Below, piece after piece: positions 5,810 through 14,078 of a stretch of DNA of 20,382 nucleotides. The DNA lies in IMG/VR virus record IMGVR_UViG_3300032046_000264, positions 1-20,382 of that record, one strand, 5' to 3'. Position 1 is the stretch's first letter. Each line of letters starts with the position of its first letter. The notes beneath the pieces were generated by a model, which saw only the letters and a program-made list of their open reading frames with translations, ran no database searches and was not told the origin of the DNA. Origin of the DNA: a virus. Position numbers and translations under genes: made by a program.

Positions 5810-7063
5810 ATGAGAACGATAGAAGAGGTATATTTAGTGGGGAATGCTGTCCCTAAATTCGGGCCTGCAAGTATTCCGTCTGGTGAAACTGGCGAACCTA
5901 CTTCGCAAAAAACTACACCTACCGTAGTCAGAATATTGCAACAGGAATTAGAACTCACCTATATGCATAACCCGACAATCTTTAACGGTATCAATAAGAT
6001 TGTCCAAACAGTTATGTCAGCAAAACATGAGCTTTCTTGTGTTGATCCGAAAGTTCTCGAATATTTCAATGCATTTATTGAAAATCTCGGTAATTCTGGT
6101 TCAGAAATATCATGGGAGGAAATGCTTACTCAGATATATAAATTTCAATGCATTTATGGGAAAGCATTCATAGAAAACATCTGGAATAAAAAAGGCAATA
6201 GGATTGTTGATTGGGATATCATTGATCCTAAAAAAATGGATTATGTCAAGGACAGTCAGCAGAGAATTGCACTCGATAAGTTTGGCAGGCCGTTAGGTTA
6301 TGTTGAAATCCTGCCTTGGGGCTATAATGCACCAGAGCAAATAATTCCGCCAGAAATCGCACAGCTTATCACATTACCGCCAAATTCTATTTTCTTATAT
6401 CCGAAAAAAGTAGCACAGGTCAAATTATTTACTGTGGGTGACGGGTTTTATCCTATAGGCTTGATAGAGCCAATCTATCGAACATCGCTCAGGAAAATGA
6501 ATATAGAAGAAGCGCTTGCTAATGCTATTTGGAGGCACGGGTTCCCGATCATAGCAGCTGCGGTTGGCGATGCCAACCATGAGCCGACACCAGCGCAAGT
6601 GCACTCCATCTTAGAAAAACTGCGTGATGTAAGTTATAAGCAAGAGATTTCTTATCCATATTATTATGATTTAAAGTTTCTTGAATCCAAGAAGGCTGAA
6701 AAGCTCAAAGAGCATCTCGATTATTTCAGGGAACAGGAGATAGCAGGATTGGGTATCCCTAAGCCATTCGCCACGGGTGGCGGAGAGGCAACTAATAGAG
6801 CAACCTTGGGAAACCAGAGCGGAATGTTTCAGCTTACCTTAAGGGACCTTATAGAACGAACTGCAGAATCTATACGCAAATATATGTTCAAGCCAATTTG
6901 CGAATTGGAAGGGTTCAAAGCAATTCCGAAACTTACTTGGGATGTAGTCGGCACAGATGAACTTGACAAGAAAGCCAAACGATTAGTGGCATACATGAAA
7001 GCTGGCGTGATCACACCCGAAGAAGTTAGGGCATTTGTAAAAAGCATTGAGAAGTTGACCTAA
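5810..7063 (+). CDS. Portal protein
   Basis: The 417-residue protein fits a phage portal, the dodecameric ring at the capsid vertex through which DNA enters and leaves. Typical features are the N-terminal HNPTIFNGINKIVQTVMSA helix, the ISWEEMLTQIYKFQCIYGKA segment with 'YGKAF' before the wing strands, WDIIDPKKMDYVKD with the clip-like LGYVEILPWG strand, and a long C-terminal stem region ending in AGVITPEEVRAFV, the usual 'G-V-I-T-x-x-E-x-R' helix. The ribosome binding site GAGGT lies just before the ATG. It sits between terminase and protease/capsid, as expected. DUF935/HK97-like portal families are the likely relatives. Confidence 0.88.
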   Translation: MRTIEEVYLVGNAVPKFGPASIPSGETGEPTSQKTTPTVVRILQQELELTYMHNPTIFNGINKIVQTVMSAKHELSCVDPKVLEYFNAFIENLGNSGSEISWEEMLTQIYKFQCIYGKAFIENIWNKKGNRIVDWDIIDPKKMDYVKDSQQRIALDKFGRPLGYVEILPWGYNAPEQIIPPEIAQLITLPPNSIFLYPKKVAQVKLFTVGDGFYPIGLIEPIYRTSLRKMNIEEALANAIWRHGFPIIAAAVGDANHEPTPAQVHSILEKLRDVSYKQEISYPYYYDLKFLESKKAEKLKEHLDYFREQEIAGLGIPKPFATGGGEATNRATLGNQSGMFQLTLRDLIERTAESIRKYMFKPICELEGFKAIPKLTWDVVGTDELDKKAKRLVAYMKAGVITPEEVRAFVKSIEKLT

Positions 7064-7066
7064 AAT

Positions 7067-10000
7067 ATGGAGATAGTATTTCTCGGGACAGGGCCGAATA
7101 AGAAAGTAGAGAATGATGGTAGAACAAGAAGCTCGTTGGCAGTGAATACAAAAAATACCCCATTCTTAATAGATTGCAGTCCAGATTTTTCTGAGCAGGT
7201 CGAAAGAGAAAATATCAATGACATCAGTTTTATTCTATTCACGCATGGGCATAATGATTGCACTGGCGGGATCCCACAACTACATACTTGGATGAAAAAG
7301 AAAGATATGGATTCCATGCCTGTCTTTTTGGAGCCTGCAACATGGAAACGGATCAAGGAAGATTATAAAAATGTCAGTTTTTTATCGCCCAGATTTGTCC
7401 AGCCTGATGTAGCTACCAATGTTAATGAAATCCATATAATCCCGTTCCGAGTGGAGCATTCTATCCAACCAGGCTATCCTGCAGTCGGATACAGGATAGA
7501 TGATGGATTAGTCTATTCAGAAGATGTCGGGGATATTCCAAAAGAGAACATGAAATATTATTCAAATGCCGATGTTGTTATTTTTGATGCAGCAATGTGG
7601 TTCGGTAAAGAAATCAAGGGACACCAAAATACAGCAGACGCATTGAAATTTGCCAAAGATATCAAAGCTAAAAAATTTATTCTGATGCAAGCAGGTCATA
7701 CTTATCCTGCACAATCTGATGCTGAGGCACAGATAAACCAATATTGGAAAGAGATAGGCGGAGCCGACTCTGAGATTATACTTGCTCATGATGGCCTGCG
7801 CCTTAACATTAAAGAAAATGTTTCTCAAATTTTAAGCGAAGCAAGAGAAGGAATTTATATGGTAAGACCGCACGGAAGCATGATTTATAGTGGCGATAAA
7901 AGTCTTATCATCAAAGCCAAAAATTACAAGAATAAAATCGGCAAATTACTTTATCTCATTGAAGATTCATTATGCTACGGTATCATCAGGCTCAAAATGC
8001 CAGACAAGATTGGTGTAACGGAATTTAATGAGTTCCAGAAAAAACATCAAGTGACCGATGCCGAGAGAACCAAATGGTGGCCAAATAAAGAAGTCCTATA
8101 TTCTTATCCTTTCGATGTTATTGAAAGGTTCCCTAAACCAAAACGAGTGAGCGTCCCGCAAGGTGTCCAAACATTCGTCAAAGATTTTGAATTTTTGGTT
8201 GAGATTGAGCAGGAGATGATACATAACATCAAAGAATATGATCCTGCAAAATTAAATATTGACGTTCTAAAGGATGATTGGCGGATTGCGCACGCATGGT
8301 ATTCTTCTATCAAGAATGGCAGGAAAATGATCCATTCGCTTGAAGATGTGCTCCATATAGCAAGACTAATTTATATGGAACTTAAGAAACGTGGGATAGA
8401 ATTTCATCCAGATAGGATGAAGCCATATTCCTTAGAATTATTCAGGATAGTATCTGGTGGAACAGAATTATCCGATTTATCAGATCCTAAATTATTGGAT
8501 GAGTTGCAGGATAAAATAATCATTAAAGATTTTATGTCGGTTTGTGGCTCATATGCTATAGGAAAACAAAAACCGAATGATATTGATGTGCTTATCCGAA
8601 TGACCGAGCCAACCGATTATATAAAACGTGCTGTAGAGGTTAGATTTTTGAAAGATATTGGCTGGTCGGATAAAGTGCATTTCATTTGGGGAGATCCAGA
8701 AGGCCCGCATGATACATATATACCTATATATGATTTACAGCTTACCAGGATAAAGCCGTTAAAGATAGTCAAGATGGAGGAAGAAGTCCTTATTTTAGCT
8801 GGTGCAGCACCATTCTTTCCGATGAAACCGTCAAAACGATTTTACCAGATTGATGAAGCGCTTGGTTATTTATTCCCGAATGGTAAATACGCTATCGAGA
8901 AGAAATATAATGGGTTCCGTGCAGTCCTGATGAAATCGGGCAGTGTAGTTAAGATATACTCTGACCAGAAAAGAGATATCAGCAAACATTTCCAGACTAT
9001 TTTGAATGAGGCCAAGGAATTATCGAATAAGGATTTTGTCTTGGATTCCGAGATTGTCTATAAAGATGGCGGGCGTTCTGAGATATTAAAATATGTGATA
9101 GGGAAATCCGAGTTGGATGATAGCAATATCGCATTGCATTCTTTTGATTTGATTACTTTTGATGGCAAGGACATAACAGATTTAGCATGGTATGAGCGCA
9201 AAAGTATGCTGCATAAACTTAATTTTACTAAGCATATTAAAGAAGTGGAAAGCATGATGGTTGACACTCCTGAGCAGGCAAAAAAAGCGATCACGTTTGC
9301 ACGAAACCTAAATGGTTCCGAAGGAGCTATGATTAAACGTTATGAGGGAAAATACACCAAGAACAGCCATTCTGACGCTTGGATAAAATTCAGGAACGAA
9401 GATTCATTGATTGTTCGGGTAATGAATGTTTCAAACAAGGAAGGTGGGAATAGTTACCTAATGGGGATAGAGGCGCCACCAAAAGCTAATGCGAAGTATG
9501 TTGATAATGGCTATCTGATTTTGGGGAATACGTTTGTTAGCAAAGAGCCTGCTAATGAAGGCGACCATCTGGAAGTTAGCATTGAAGAAGTTTGGAGGCA
9601 TACTTATCCTAAAAATGATGATACTATTAGGTATAGCATCCATAAACCGAGAGTGATCGGTAAGAGTAGCAAACCATTAACTAATTGGCAGCATTTAGAT
9701 GATCTTGCAGTTTCTAAGGGCGAAGAAGTGATAGAGAACGAGGAAGAATGCGAGGAATGCTCATTAACAGTTGACGAATTAGAAGGAATTATTGTTCAGG
9801 AAATGACCGTAGAGAAGCGTGGCGGATACTGGTGCGTGTTGCATGGCCACCCAAAAAAGCCGGGCAGCAAAACAGACAAGCCGTTCGGGACTCCTATCAA
9901 ATGCTACTCAATAGCCCAATATGGTGATGATGTTGCAAGGCGCAAGGCTTTTGCGATGCACTATGCTATCCAGAAAAGTGAGGGTTTGACAGAAGGTCCC

Positions 10001-10693
10001 ACCATAACAGCACTGATCCCTGATATTCAGGGTAAGGTTTGGAAACCGAGATTGATTAAAGGCCCGAAGAAGTTGATAGAAGAAGAACTTGATAATGAAG
10101 TCAAAGGGGATATTTCTAATTTTCCTGACAGGATGCAGCGTGCTTTCAAGGCTGTAAAAGAATCGGGTAAATGGCTGCCGTATGTAATGCAATGGCATTT
10201 ACGGGGCACGGAATCCCTGCATACTGATTTGAGAATGGATGCTGGTGAAAACTTGGAAGGATTTACTTTGTTCACTCCGCCATCAACCGCTAAACCTGAC
10301 CTTTTAGATTCAGACCCGCATAACATAAGAGGGACAATCAAGGTTCCACAGCCTAAAGAATGGCTGACCGTGCAGGGCGGGATGCAACGTGGTGCACCAG
10401 GGACTACAACAGGCCATAATGCCTATTTTGCTATAGTAAGCAAGGGTAAATATAGACCGATTGAGGTATCCGATCATAAGATAGTCTTGGAATTTAATTC
10501 TGATATAGGTGCGACCAAACAGGTCAAACCAATAAATCCTGATGATGCTTCTGCTATTGATGGGCTTAATAGCAAGCTCCCTGATAAGCTTAAAGCAATT
10601 AATGGCTGCTTTTCGTATCATGTTGCGCATATTGGCGATAGGCATATCATGTTATTCGATAAATTAAAAGAGTGTCCTAAAAATGAAGGGTAG
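7067..10693 (+). CDS. Five-domain DNA end-processing and ligase fusion protein
   Basis: One 1208-residue chain, starting 3 nt after the portal stop. Domains: (1) about 1-245, metallo-beta-lactamase fold like PhnP/RNase Z, with THGHNDC (His60, His62, Asp64; Cys65 where His is usual), then VEHS, YSEDVGD and GHQNTADAL; (2) about 262-375, an unnamed domain (PHGSMIYSGDKSLIIKAK to WWPNKEVLYSYPF) found in phage structural proteins; (3) about 430-580, pol-beta-type nucleotidyltransferase, GSYAIG...DID (Gly494, Ser495, Asp505, Asp507); (4) about 590-870, ATP-dependent DNA ligase with Lys613 in KYNG, LDSEIV (659-664), EGAMIK (752-757), WIKFR (772-776) and an OB fold; (5) about 1035-1170, LigD-like 3'-phosphoesterase, QWH...LHTDLRM (His1044, His1052, Asp1054, Arg1056). 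CxxC at about 903-906 and a phage-type linker precede (5). Likely roles are trimming, filling and sealing DNA ends; in virion or packaging is inferred. Confidence 0.88.
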   Translation: MEIVFLGTGPNKKVENDGRTRSSLAVNTKNTPFLIDCSPDFSEQVERENINDISFILFTHGHNDCTGGIPQLHTWMKKKDMDSMPVFLEPATWKRIKEDYKNVSFLSPRFVQPDVATNVNEIHIIPFRVEHSIQPGYPAVGYRIDDGLVYSEDVGDIPKENMKYYSNADVVIFDAAMWFGKEIKGHQNTADALKFAKDIKAKKFILMQAGHTYPAQSDAEAQINQYWKEIGGADSEIILAHDGLRLNIKENVSQILSEAREGIYMVRPHGSMIYSGDKSLIIKAKNYKNKIGKLLYLIEDSLCYGIIRLKMPDKIGVTEFNEFQKKHQVTDAERTKWWPNKEVLYSYPFDVIERFPKPKRVSVPQGVQTFVKDFEFLVEIEQEMIHNIKEYDPAKLNIDVLKDDWRIAHAWYSSIKNGRKMIHSLEDVLHIARLIYMELKKRGIEFHPDRMKPYSLELFRIVSGGTELSDLSDPKLLDELQDKIIIKDFMSVCGSYAIGKQKPNDIDVLIRMTEPTDYIKRAVEVRFLKDIGWSDKVHFIWGDPEGPHDTYIPIYDLQLTRIKPLKIVKMEEEVLILAGAAPFFPMKPSKRFYQIDEALGYLFPNGKYAIEKKYNGFRAVLMKSGSVVKIYSDQKRDISKHFQTILNEAKELSNKDFVLDSEIVYKDGGRSEILKYVIGKSELDDSNIALHSFDLITFDGKDITDLAWYERKSMLHKLNFTKHIKEVESMMVDTPEQAKKAITFARNLNGSEGAMIKRYEGKYTKNSHSDAWIKFRNEDSLIVRVMNVSNKEGGNSYLMGIEAPPKANAKYVDNGYLILGNTFVSKEPANEGDHLEVSIEEVWRHTYPKNDDTIRYSIHKPRVIGKSSKPLTNWQHLDDLAVSKGEEVIENEEECEECSLTVDELEGIIVQEMTVEKRGGYWCVLHGHPKKPGSKTDKPFGTPIKCYSIAQYGDDVARRKAFAMHYAIQKSEGLTEGPTITALIPDIQGKVWKPRLIKGPKKLIEEELDNEVKGDISNFPDRMQRAFKAVKESGKWLPYVMQWHLRGTESLHTDLRMDAGENLEGFTLFTPPSTAKPDLLDSDPHNIRGTIKVPQPKEWLTVQGGMQRGAPGTTTGHNAYFAIVSKGKYRPIEVSDHKIVLEFNSDIGATKQVKPINPDDASAIDGLNSKLPDKLKAINGCFSYHVAHIGDRHIMLFDKLKECPKNEG

Positions 10694-10844
10694 AAAGCTC
10701 GGTCAGATTGATGTTACAATAGACGAAATCCAGACAATTGCTACAATGACTGCGGATAATTTTACACGAAGACAGATAGCCGAAGCGATAAATCGGTCAC
10801 AGGATACTGTCTGGCGCTATCAAAAGAAGCATAACTTATTCTAA
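10683..10844 (+). CDS. 53-residue helix-turn-helix protein
   Basis: The start ATG 10683 overlaps the previous gene's end by 11 nt, so translation is likely coupled. The C-terminal half is a classic helix-turn-helix: FTRRQIAEAINRSQDTVWRY, with the turn at INRS and a recognition helix of QDTVWRYQKK. The size and fold would fit a tiny transcription regulator, or the DNA-binding part of a small terminase. It stands right before the promoter of the protease-scaffold gene, so it may control that promoter; this is inference. Confidence 0.75.
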   Translation: MKGRKLGQIDVTIDEIQTIATMTADNFTRRQIAEAINRSQDTVWRYQKKHNLF

Positions 10845-10858
10845 TTCTATTATAGCAA

Positions 10859-10876
10859 TTTATATAAATACGAAAA
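10859..10876 (+). promoter_or_regulatory. Promoter of the protease-scaffold/capsid operon
   Basis: TTTATATAA followed by ATACGAAAA; TATA centre about 30 nt before ATG 10893, and GAGGT directly touches the start codon so it cannot serve as a ribosome binding site. The mRNA is probably leaderless. The 15-nt ATATAAATACGAAAA (10862-10876) recurs exactly at 18077-18091. Confidence 0.65.
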
Positions 10877-10892
10877 ATTGAATTAATGAGGT

Positions 10893-12104
10893 ATGAACCA
10901 AGACATACCCATAGAAGAGCTATATTCTCATCCTATTGTGCAGCAACTTCTGGATAAGCTCAAGAAAGAAAATAATAATAAAGACGACCTTGAAAATATC
11001 AAGATTCCGTATATTATCAAGGACAAGACTCTTATGAGCCCTGGTGTCTGGAACAATTATTTCTATAGTTCAGAAGAAATCAACAAGGCATTCTTAGGGA
11101 CACCATGGGATAACAAGGAAATCCGCTCATTATTTCTGGACCATGCCGATAAAAGTTCAAGGGAATGGATTGGCGAAATACAAAACCCGAGATTGCAAGG
11201 CGATACGCTTATCGGAGATTTAGTTGTGGTTGACAAACCGACAGCACAAAAACTTGCTTATGGTGCAAAGATGGGCATATCTCCAAAAGTTCATGGTTCA
11301 GAAGATAACAGCAAGATGATTGATTTTAGATTCGATAATTTCAGCGTGGTTATTAATCCTGCAGTTAAGACAGCATATATCAATAATGCGCTGATTGATG
11401 AAGTTGGCACGCAACTTAATATAAACAAACCAGAGGAGGTCACTAAAATGGCTGATAAAGAACAACAGAAGATGGCCGATCAAGCAAAGGAGAAGCCAGC
11501 TATTGATGAGATGTCAGAGCTGATGGAAACTTTGGGCACGATCGAAGTAAAGAATGCCAGTGTAGGCGAGATTGCTAAAAAGGCCAAAGAGATCCGCAAA
11601 GAAGGCGAGAAATGGTCGGATGCAATCCAGCGGGCTGCTAAGATGATGTCAGAGGCAGCACTTGCAGCAGTAGCAGACGAAGAGATCAAGAAAAAGAAAT
11701 GTGAAGAAGAGGAATTGGCAAAGAAGAAAGAATACCCATATCCTGAAGAACAGATGGCTGAACAGGACATGGTGAAACAGATACTAAAACTTGCAGATTT
11801 GCTGAAAAAGAAGTATCCTGCTCCAGAGGAGAAGATGGCTGCTAAAACTCCAGAGGAAATAAAGGCAGAAGAAGACAAGGCAGCAGCAGCGAAGGCAGCA
11901 GAGAACAAGAAACTCGAAGAAATGGGCAATACAATAGCAACACTTTCTGAGAAACTACAGAGCGTGGAAAAGAAATTGAACGAGCCAGCTGACAGAGCAA
12001 CCCTCAAGACAGCAGAACTTTCAGCAATGGACACCGAGAAACTTGTCTCAGCAGATCCGGACTCAGCATTTTTATCCATACTACAAAGGATGGGAGGTCT
12101 ATAA
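10893..12104 (+). CDS. Prohead protease fused to scaffold
   Basis: The 403-residue protein has two parts. Residues about 35-170 fit the phage prohead protease fold (XkdF / S78-like, herpesvirus-assemblin type): GVWNNYFYSSEEIN, LFLDHADK with the likely catalytic His84, GDTLIGDLVVVDKPTAQKL and GAKMGISPKVHG with the likely Ser130. Residues about 186-403 are Lys/Glu/Ala-rich, coiled-coil-like and without Trp-rich core, as in scaffolds. The protease cuts the scaffold and other head proteins during capsid maturation. It precedes the major capsid gene, as in HK97-type phages. A strong internal start at 11448 may give the scaffold alone. Confidence 0.87.
   Translation: MNQDIPIEELYSHPIVQQLLDKLKKENNNKDDLENIKIPYIIKDKTLMSPGVWNNYFYSSEEINKAFLGTPWDNKEIRSLFLDHADKSSREWIGEIQNPRLQGDTLIGDLVVVDKPTAQKLAYGAKMGISPKVHGSEDNSKMIDFRFDNFSVVINPAVKTAYINNALIDEVGTQLNINKPEEVTKMADKEQQKMADQAKEKPAIDEMSELMETLGTIEVKNASVGEIAKKAKEIRKEGEKWSDAIQRAAKMMSEAALAAVADEEIKKKKCEEEELAKKKEYPYPEEQMAEQDMVKQILKLADLLKKKYPAPEEKMAAKTPEEIKAEEDKAAAAKAAENKKLEEMGNTIATLSEKLQSVEKKLNEPADRATLKTAELSAMDTEKLVSADPDSAFLSILQRMGGL
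11448..12104 (+). CDS. Probable separate scaffold from an internal in-frame start
   Basis: Within the protease-scaffold gene, GGAGGT at 11435-11440 stands 7 nt before an in-frame ATG at 11448, which would make a 218-residue protein starting MADKEQQKMADQ. That is exactly the scaffold part without the protease. The same nested arrangement is known for lambda C/Nu3 and herpesvirus protease/assembly protein. The ribosome binding site is better than anything at the 10893 start, so the scaffold could be made in excess over protease. Confidence 0.65.
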   Translation: MADKEQQKMADQAKEKPAIDEMSELMETLGTIEVKNASVGEIAKKAKEIRKEGEKWSDAIQRAAKMMSEAALAAVADEEIKKKKCEEEELAKKKEYPYPEEQMAEQDMVKQILKLADLLKKKYPAPEEKMAAKTPEEIKAEEDKAAAAKAAENKKLEEMGNTIATLSEKLQSVEKKLNEPADRATLKTAELSAMDTEKLVSADPDSAFLSILQRMGGL

Positions 12105-12105
12105 A

Positions 12106-13044
12106 ATGAAACAAACAGTCCAAGAATTGGCGAGTGGAAACACTACTACGGACACAGCTGGATTCAACTCCATTGCAACAGGTGTAGTTGGCAAAATCTG
12201 GCTTAAGGAATTGCTTGCAGCAGCTAAGAAAAAGATGTTTTTTGAGCAGTTTGCATACGCAACAACAGCACCGAAAGGCGCAAAGGATGTCGCAGTGCCG
12301 TTATACACGACAAACCTTGACTTTGATATAACGACAACACAGGCAACAAAGAGAACCAAGACACAGATAAACAACCTAACTACAGTTGTTTTCTCACCAA
12401 CCACACAGAAGATGGGCGTAGAAATCTCAAAGGATGTTGTAAGGACATCACAGATTGATACCGTCAGGTTCGCAAGAGAACAGCTGGTCTATGACGCATC
12501 ACTGAATATTGATGTGGCATTCGATACAGTCTTGAAGACAGCAACAACTAACACACCGCTCTGGGGCGGGGGTAGAGCATCAGAGGGCGCTCTGGTCGCA
12601 GGAGATACCTTAGATACTGATCTGATTGCTAAGGCAAGCAGAGTCCTGAAATCTAACGGATGGTATCCTGAACCTGATAAGCCATTTGTCTTGTTCCTAC
12701 CAGCAGTGGCAGAAGAAGCACTATTGAAGGACTCACAGTTCGTCAATGCAGCAGAATACGGCAGTAATGAAGTCGTGATGAATGGTGAAATCGGCAGATA
12801 TCTTGGGATCAAGGTAATCTCTACTGAGCAGTGTTCAGCAGGAACATTCAACTCATTGGCAGGCCATTATTGCTACCTACTGAAAGGCAAGGTTGCATAC
12901 GGGATCTGTTATGGAGAAGAGCCTACACTTGACTTTGAGTATCTGAAAGATGAAGCAACATATAATGTCTATTTGGACATGTGCTATCAGTGTAAACTGC
13001 TACAGGACACAGCAATCCAGGTATTGAAAGTATTGGATGCTTAA
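12106..13044 (+). CDS. Major capsid protein, HK97 fold
   Basis: Start ATG 12106 has GGAGGT 7 nt upstream and follows the scaffold stop directly; a longer in-frame reading from 12043 overlaps the scaffold gene and is rejected. The 312-residue product shows features of HK97-fold capsid proteins: an N-terminal helical arm (WLKELLAAAKKKMFFEQFA), a long spine-like segment, an A-domain stretch AKASRVLKSNGWYPEPDKPF and the NGEIGRYLGIKVISTEQC motif near the end. It assembles the icosahedral shell. T-tracts follow the gene, which may set expression of downstream genes. Identified by motif pattern and position. Confidence 0.88.
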   Translation: MKQTVQELASGNTTTDTAGFNSIATGVVGKIWLKELLAAAKKKMFFEQFAYATTAPKGAKDVAVPLYTTNLDFDITTTQATKRTKTQINNLTTVVFSPTTQKMGVEISKDVVRTSQIDTVRFAREQLVYDASLNIDVAFDTVLKTATTNTPLWGGGRASEGALVAGDTLDTDLIAKASRVLKSNGWYPEPDKPFVLFLPAVAEEALLKDSQFVNAAEYGSNEVVMNGEIGRYLGIKVISTEQCSAGTFNSLAGHYCYLLKGKVAYGICYGEEPTLDFEYLKDEATYNVYLDMCYQCKLLQDTAIQVLKVLDA

Positions 13045-13055
13045 TTTGCATCTAA

Positions 13056-13072
13056 TTTTTTTTATTTTTTTT
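13056..13072 (+). terminator. T-tract terminator or attenuator after the capsid gene
   Basis: Two T8 runs separated by one A lie 12 nt after the capsid stop, with no strong hairpin. Such T-tracts stop archaeal RNA polymerase. Some read-through is likely because the next gene has a good ribosome binding site. Confidence 0.6.
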
Positions 13073-13114
13073 AATTGTTTAGACCTCGCCGACAGTAGTA
13101 AACTGGGCGTGGAG

Positions 13115-13122
13115 TTATAAAA
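13115..13122 (+). promoter_or_regulatory. Weak TATA-like box before the fibre gene
   Basis: TTATAAAA lies 27 nt before ATG 13143, but would give a leaderless mRNA although GGAGG is present at 13130-13134. It is flanked by GAGTT/AACTC arms (13112-13116, 13125-13129). Either a promoter or a leader hairpin; weak. Confidence 0.25.
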
Positions 13123-13142
13123 CCAACTCGGAGGCAAATAAT

Positions 13143-14024
13143 ATGGCAAATAAAAGATTTGGATGGCATGCAGGTTCTTTAAACTGCAGAAATGTTACTG
13201 TATCAAATAATATGACTATTGAAGGTAGTCTTACATTCGGTGATGCTTCTACAGATACTTTGACTGTAAATGGAGCAGCAACGTTCAATGCAAACGTAAC
13301 TATGGCATTAGCTGCAACAGAGCGCCTTAGTATAACCAACTCTACGTTAGGATCTGACACAAAAGGTGTTTATGTTGAGATGGAAGCTGGTTCAGCAACA
13401 GTCGGATGCAAACAAGGTGCTGTAAATATTGAATTAGGCAGGAGTATATTAATGACAGGAACAGATGGAAACCCTGATGTTGCCCTGAAAATATCTAATT
13501 CAGATTGGACAGATGGTGGAAGTGGTTTTGCAAGGATTAGGGGTCTGGATTTGAAGGCTCAGAATGATGGTGAAAATGCGAATAGCACAGTATTCATTAA
13601 TGCTGCATACATAACAGCAGAGAACGCAACAGGAATGTTAAATAGCGGAAGTATGTCTGTAGCTGAGCTAAATATGAAAAATAATGGAACAATAACTGGA
13701 GAGAATATTGGTTTATTGATCCAAGACCAATCGCAAGGCGCAACAACAGGAGACGTATATGGTATCAAGATTACTGCCAGTAATTATGCTATAACCAGAG
13801 AGCATGCCCTTAGTGTTGAGTCTACTGGTGGCAGCTGGACTAATGTTTTACATTTAGTTGACGACAACCACACTAATTTGATCGATGCAGATGTTGAAGG
13901 CGGATGTGTAGGGGCTACAAGAGCTTCCCCAAATTCAACAGCAATATGTGATGGCTCATTAGTTGTGCTTGTTGGAGCAAAAACATTACGCATTCCATTA
14001 TATAATGCAGTAACAGTAGCATAA
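13143..14024 (+). CDS. Capsid fibre or decoration protein, beta-rich
   Basis: GGAGG about 8 nt upstream supports ATG 13143. The 293-residue product has few charged clusters and strand-rich repeats such as GSLTFGDASTDTLTVNGAAT, typical of phage fibre shafts and beta-helix decoration proteins. It has at least nine N-X-S/T sequons (for example NVT, NMT, NST, NAT, NGT, NHT), well suited to archaeal N-glycosylation at the surface. It lies between T-tracts just after the major capsid gene, so it is likely a capsid-surface protein. The exact family is not recognised. Confidence 0.65.
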   Translation: MANKRFGWHAGSLNCRNVTVSNNMTIEGSLTFGDASTDTLTVNGAATFNANVTMALAATERLSITNSTLGSDTKGVYVEMEAGSATVGCKQGAVNIELGRSILMTGTDGNPDVALKISNSDWTDGGSGFARIRGLDLKAQNDGENANSTVFINAAYITAENATGMLNSGSMSVAELNMKNNGTITGENIGLLIQDQSQGATTGDVYGIKITASNYAITREHALSVESTGGSWTNVLHLVDDNHTNLIDADVEGGCVGATRASPNSTAICDGSLVVLVGAKTLRIPLYNAVTVA

Positions 14025-14025
14025 A

Positions 14026-14045
14026 TTTTTTATTTTTTATTATTT
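14026..14045 (+). terminator. T-tract terminator or attenuator
   Basis: Two T6 runs separated by A, followed by TTATTTTT, begin 2 nt after the fibre stop codon. Same arrangement as after the capsid gene; read-through to the next gene is probable. Confidence 0.55.
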
Positions 14046-14078
14046 TTAAATGAAGAAGAGAACGGAGGTTTGAAGAGA

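Noticed and set aside
11480-12079. Long Ser-rich minus-strand frame opposite the scaffold
   Set aside because: Composition (Ser/Ala/Phe) is the reverse reading of Lys/Glu/Ala codons; no ribosome binding site.
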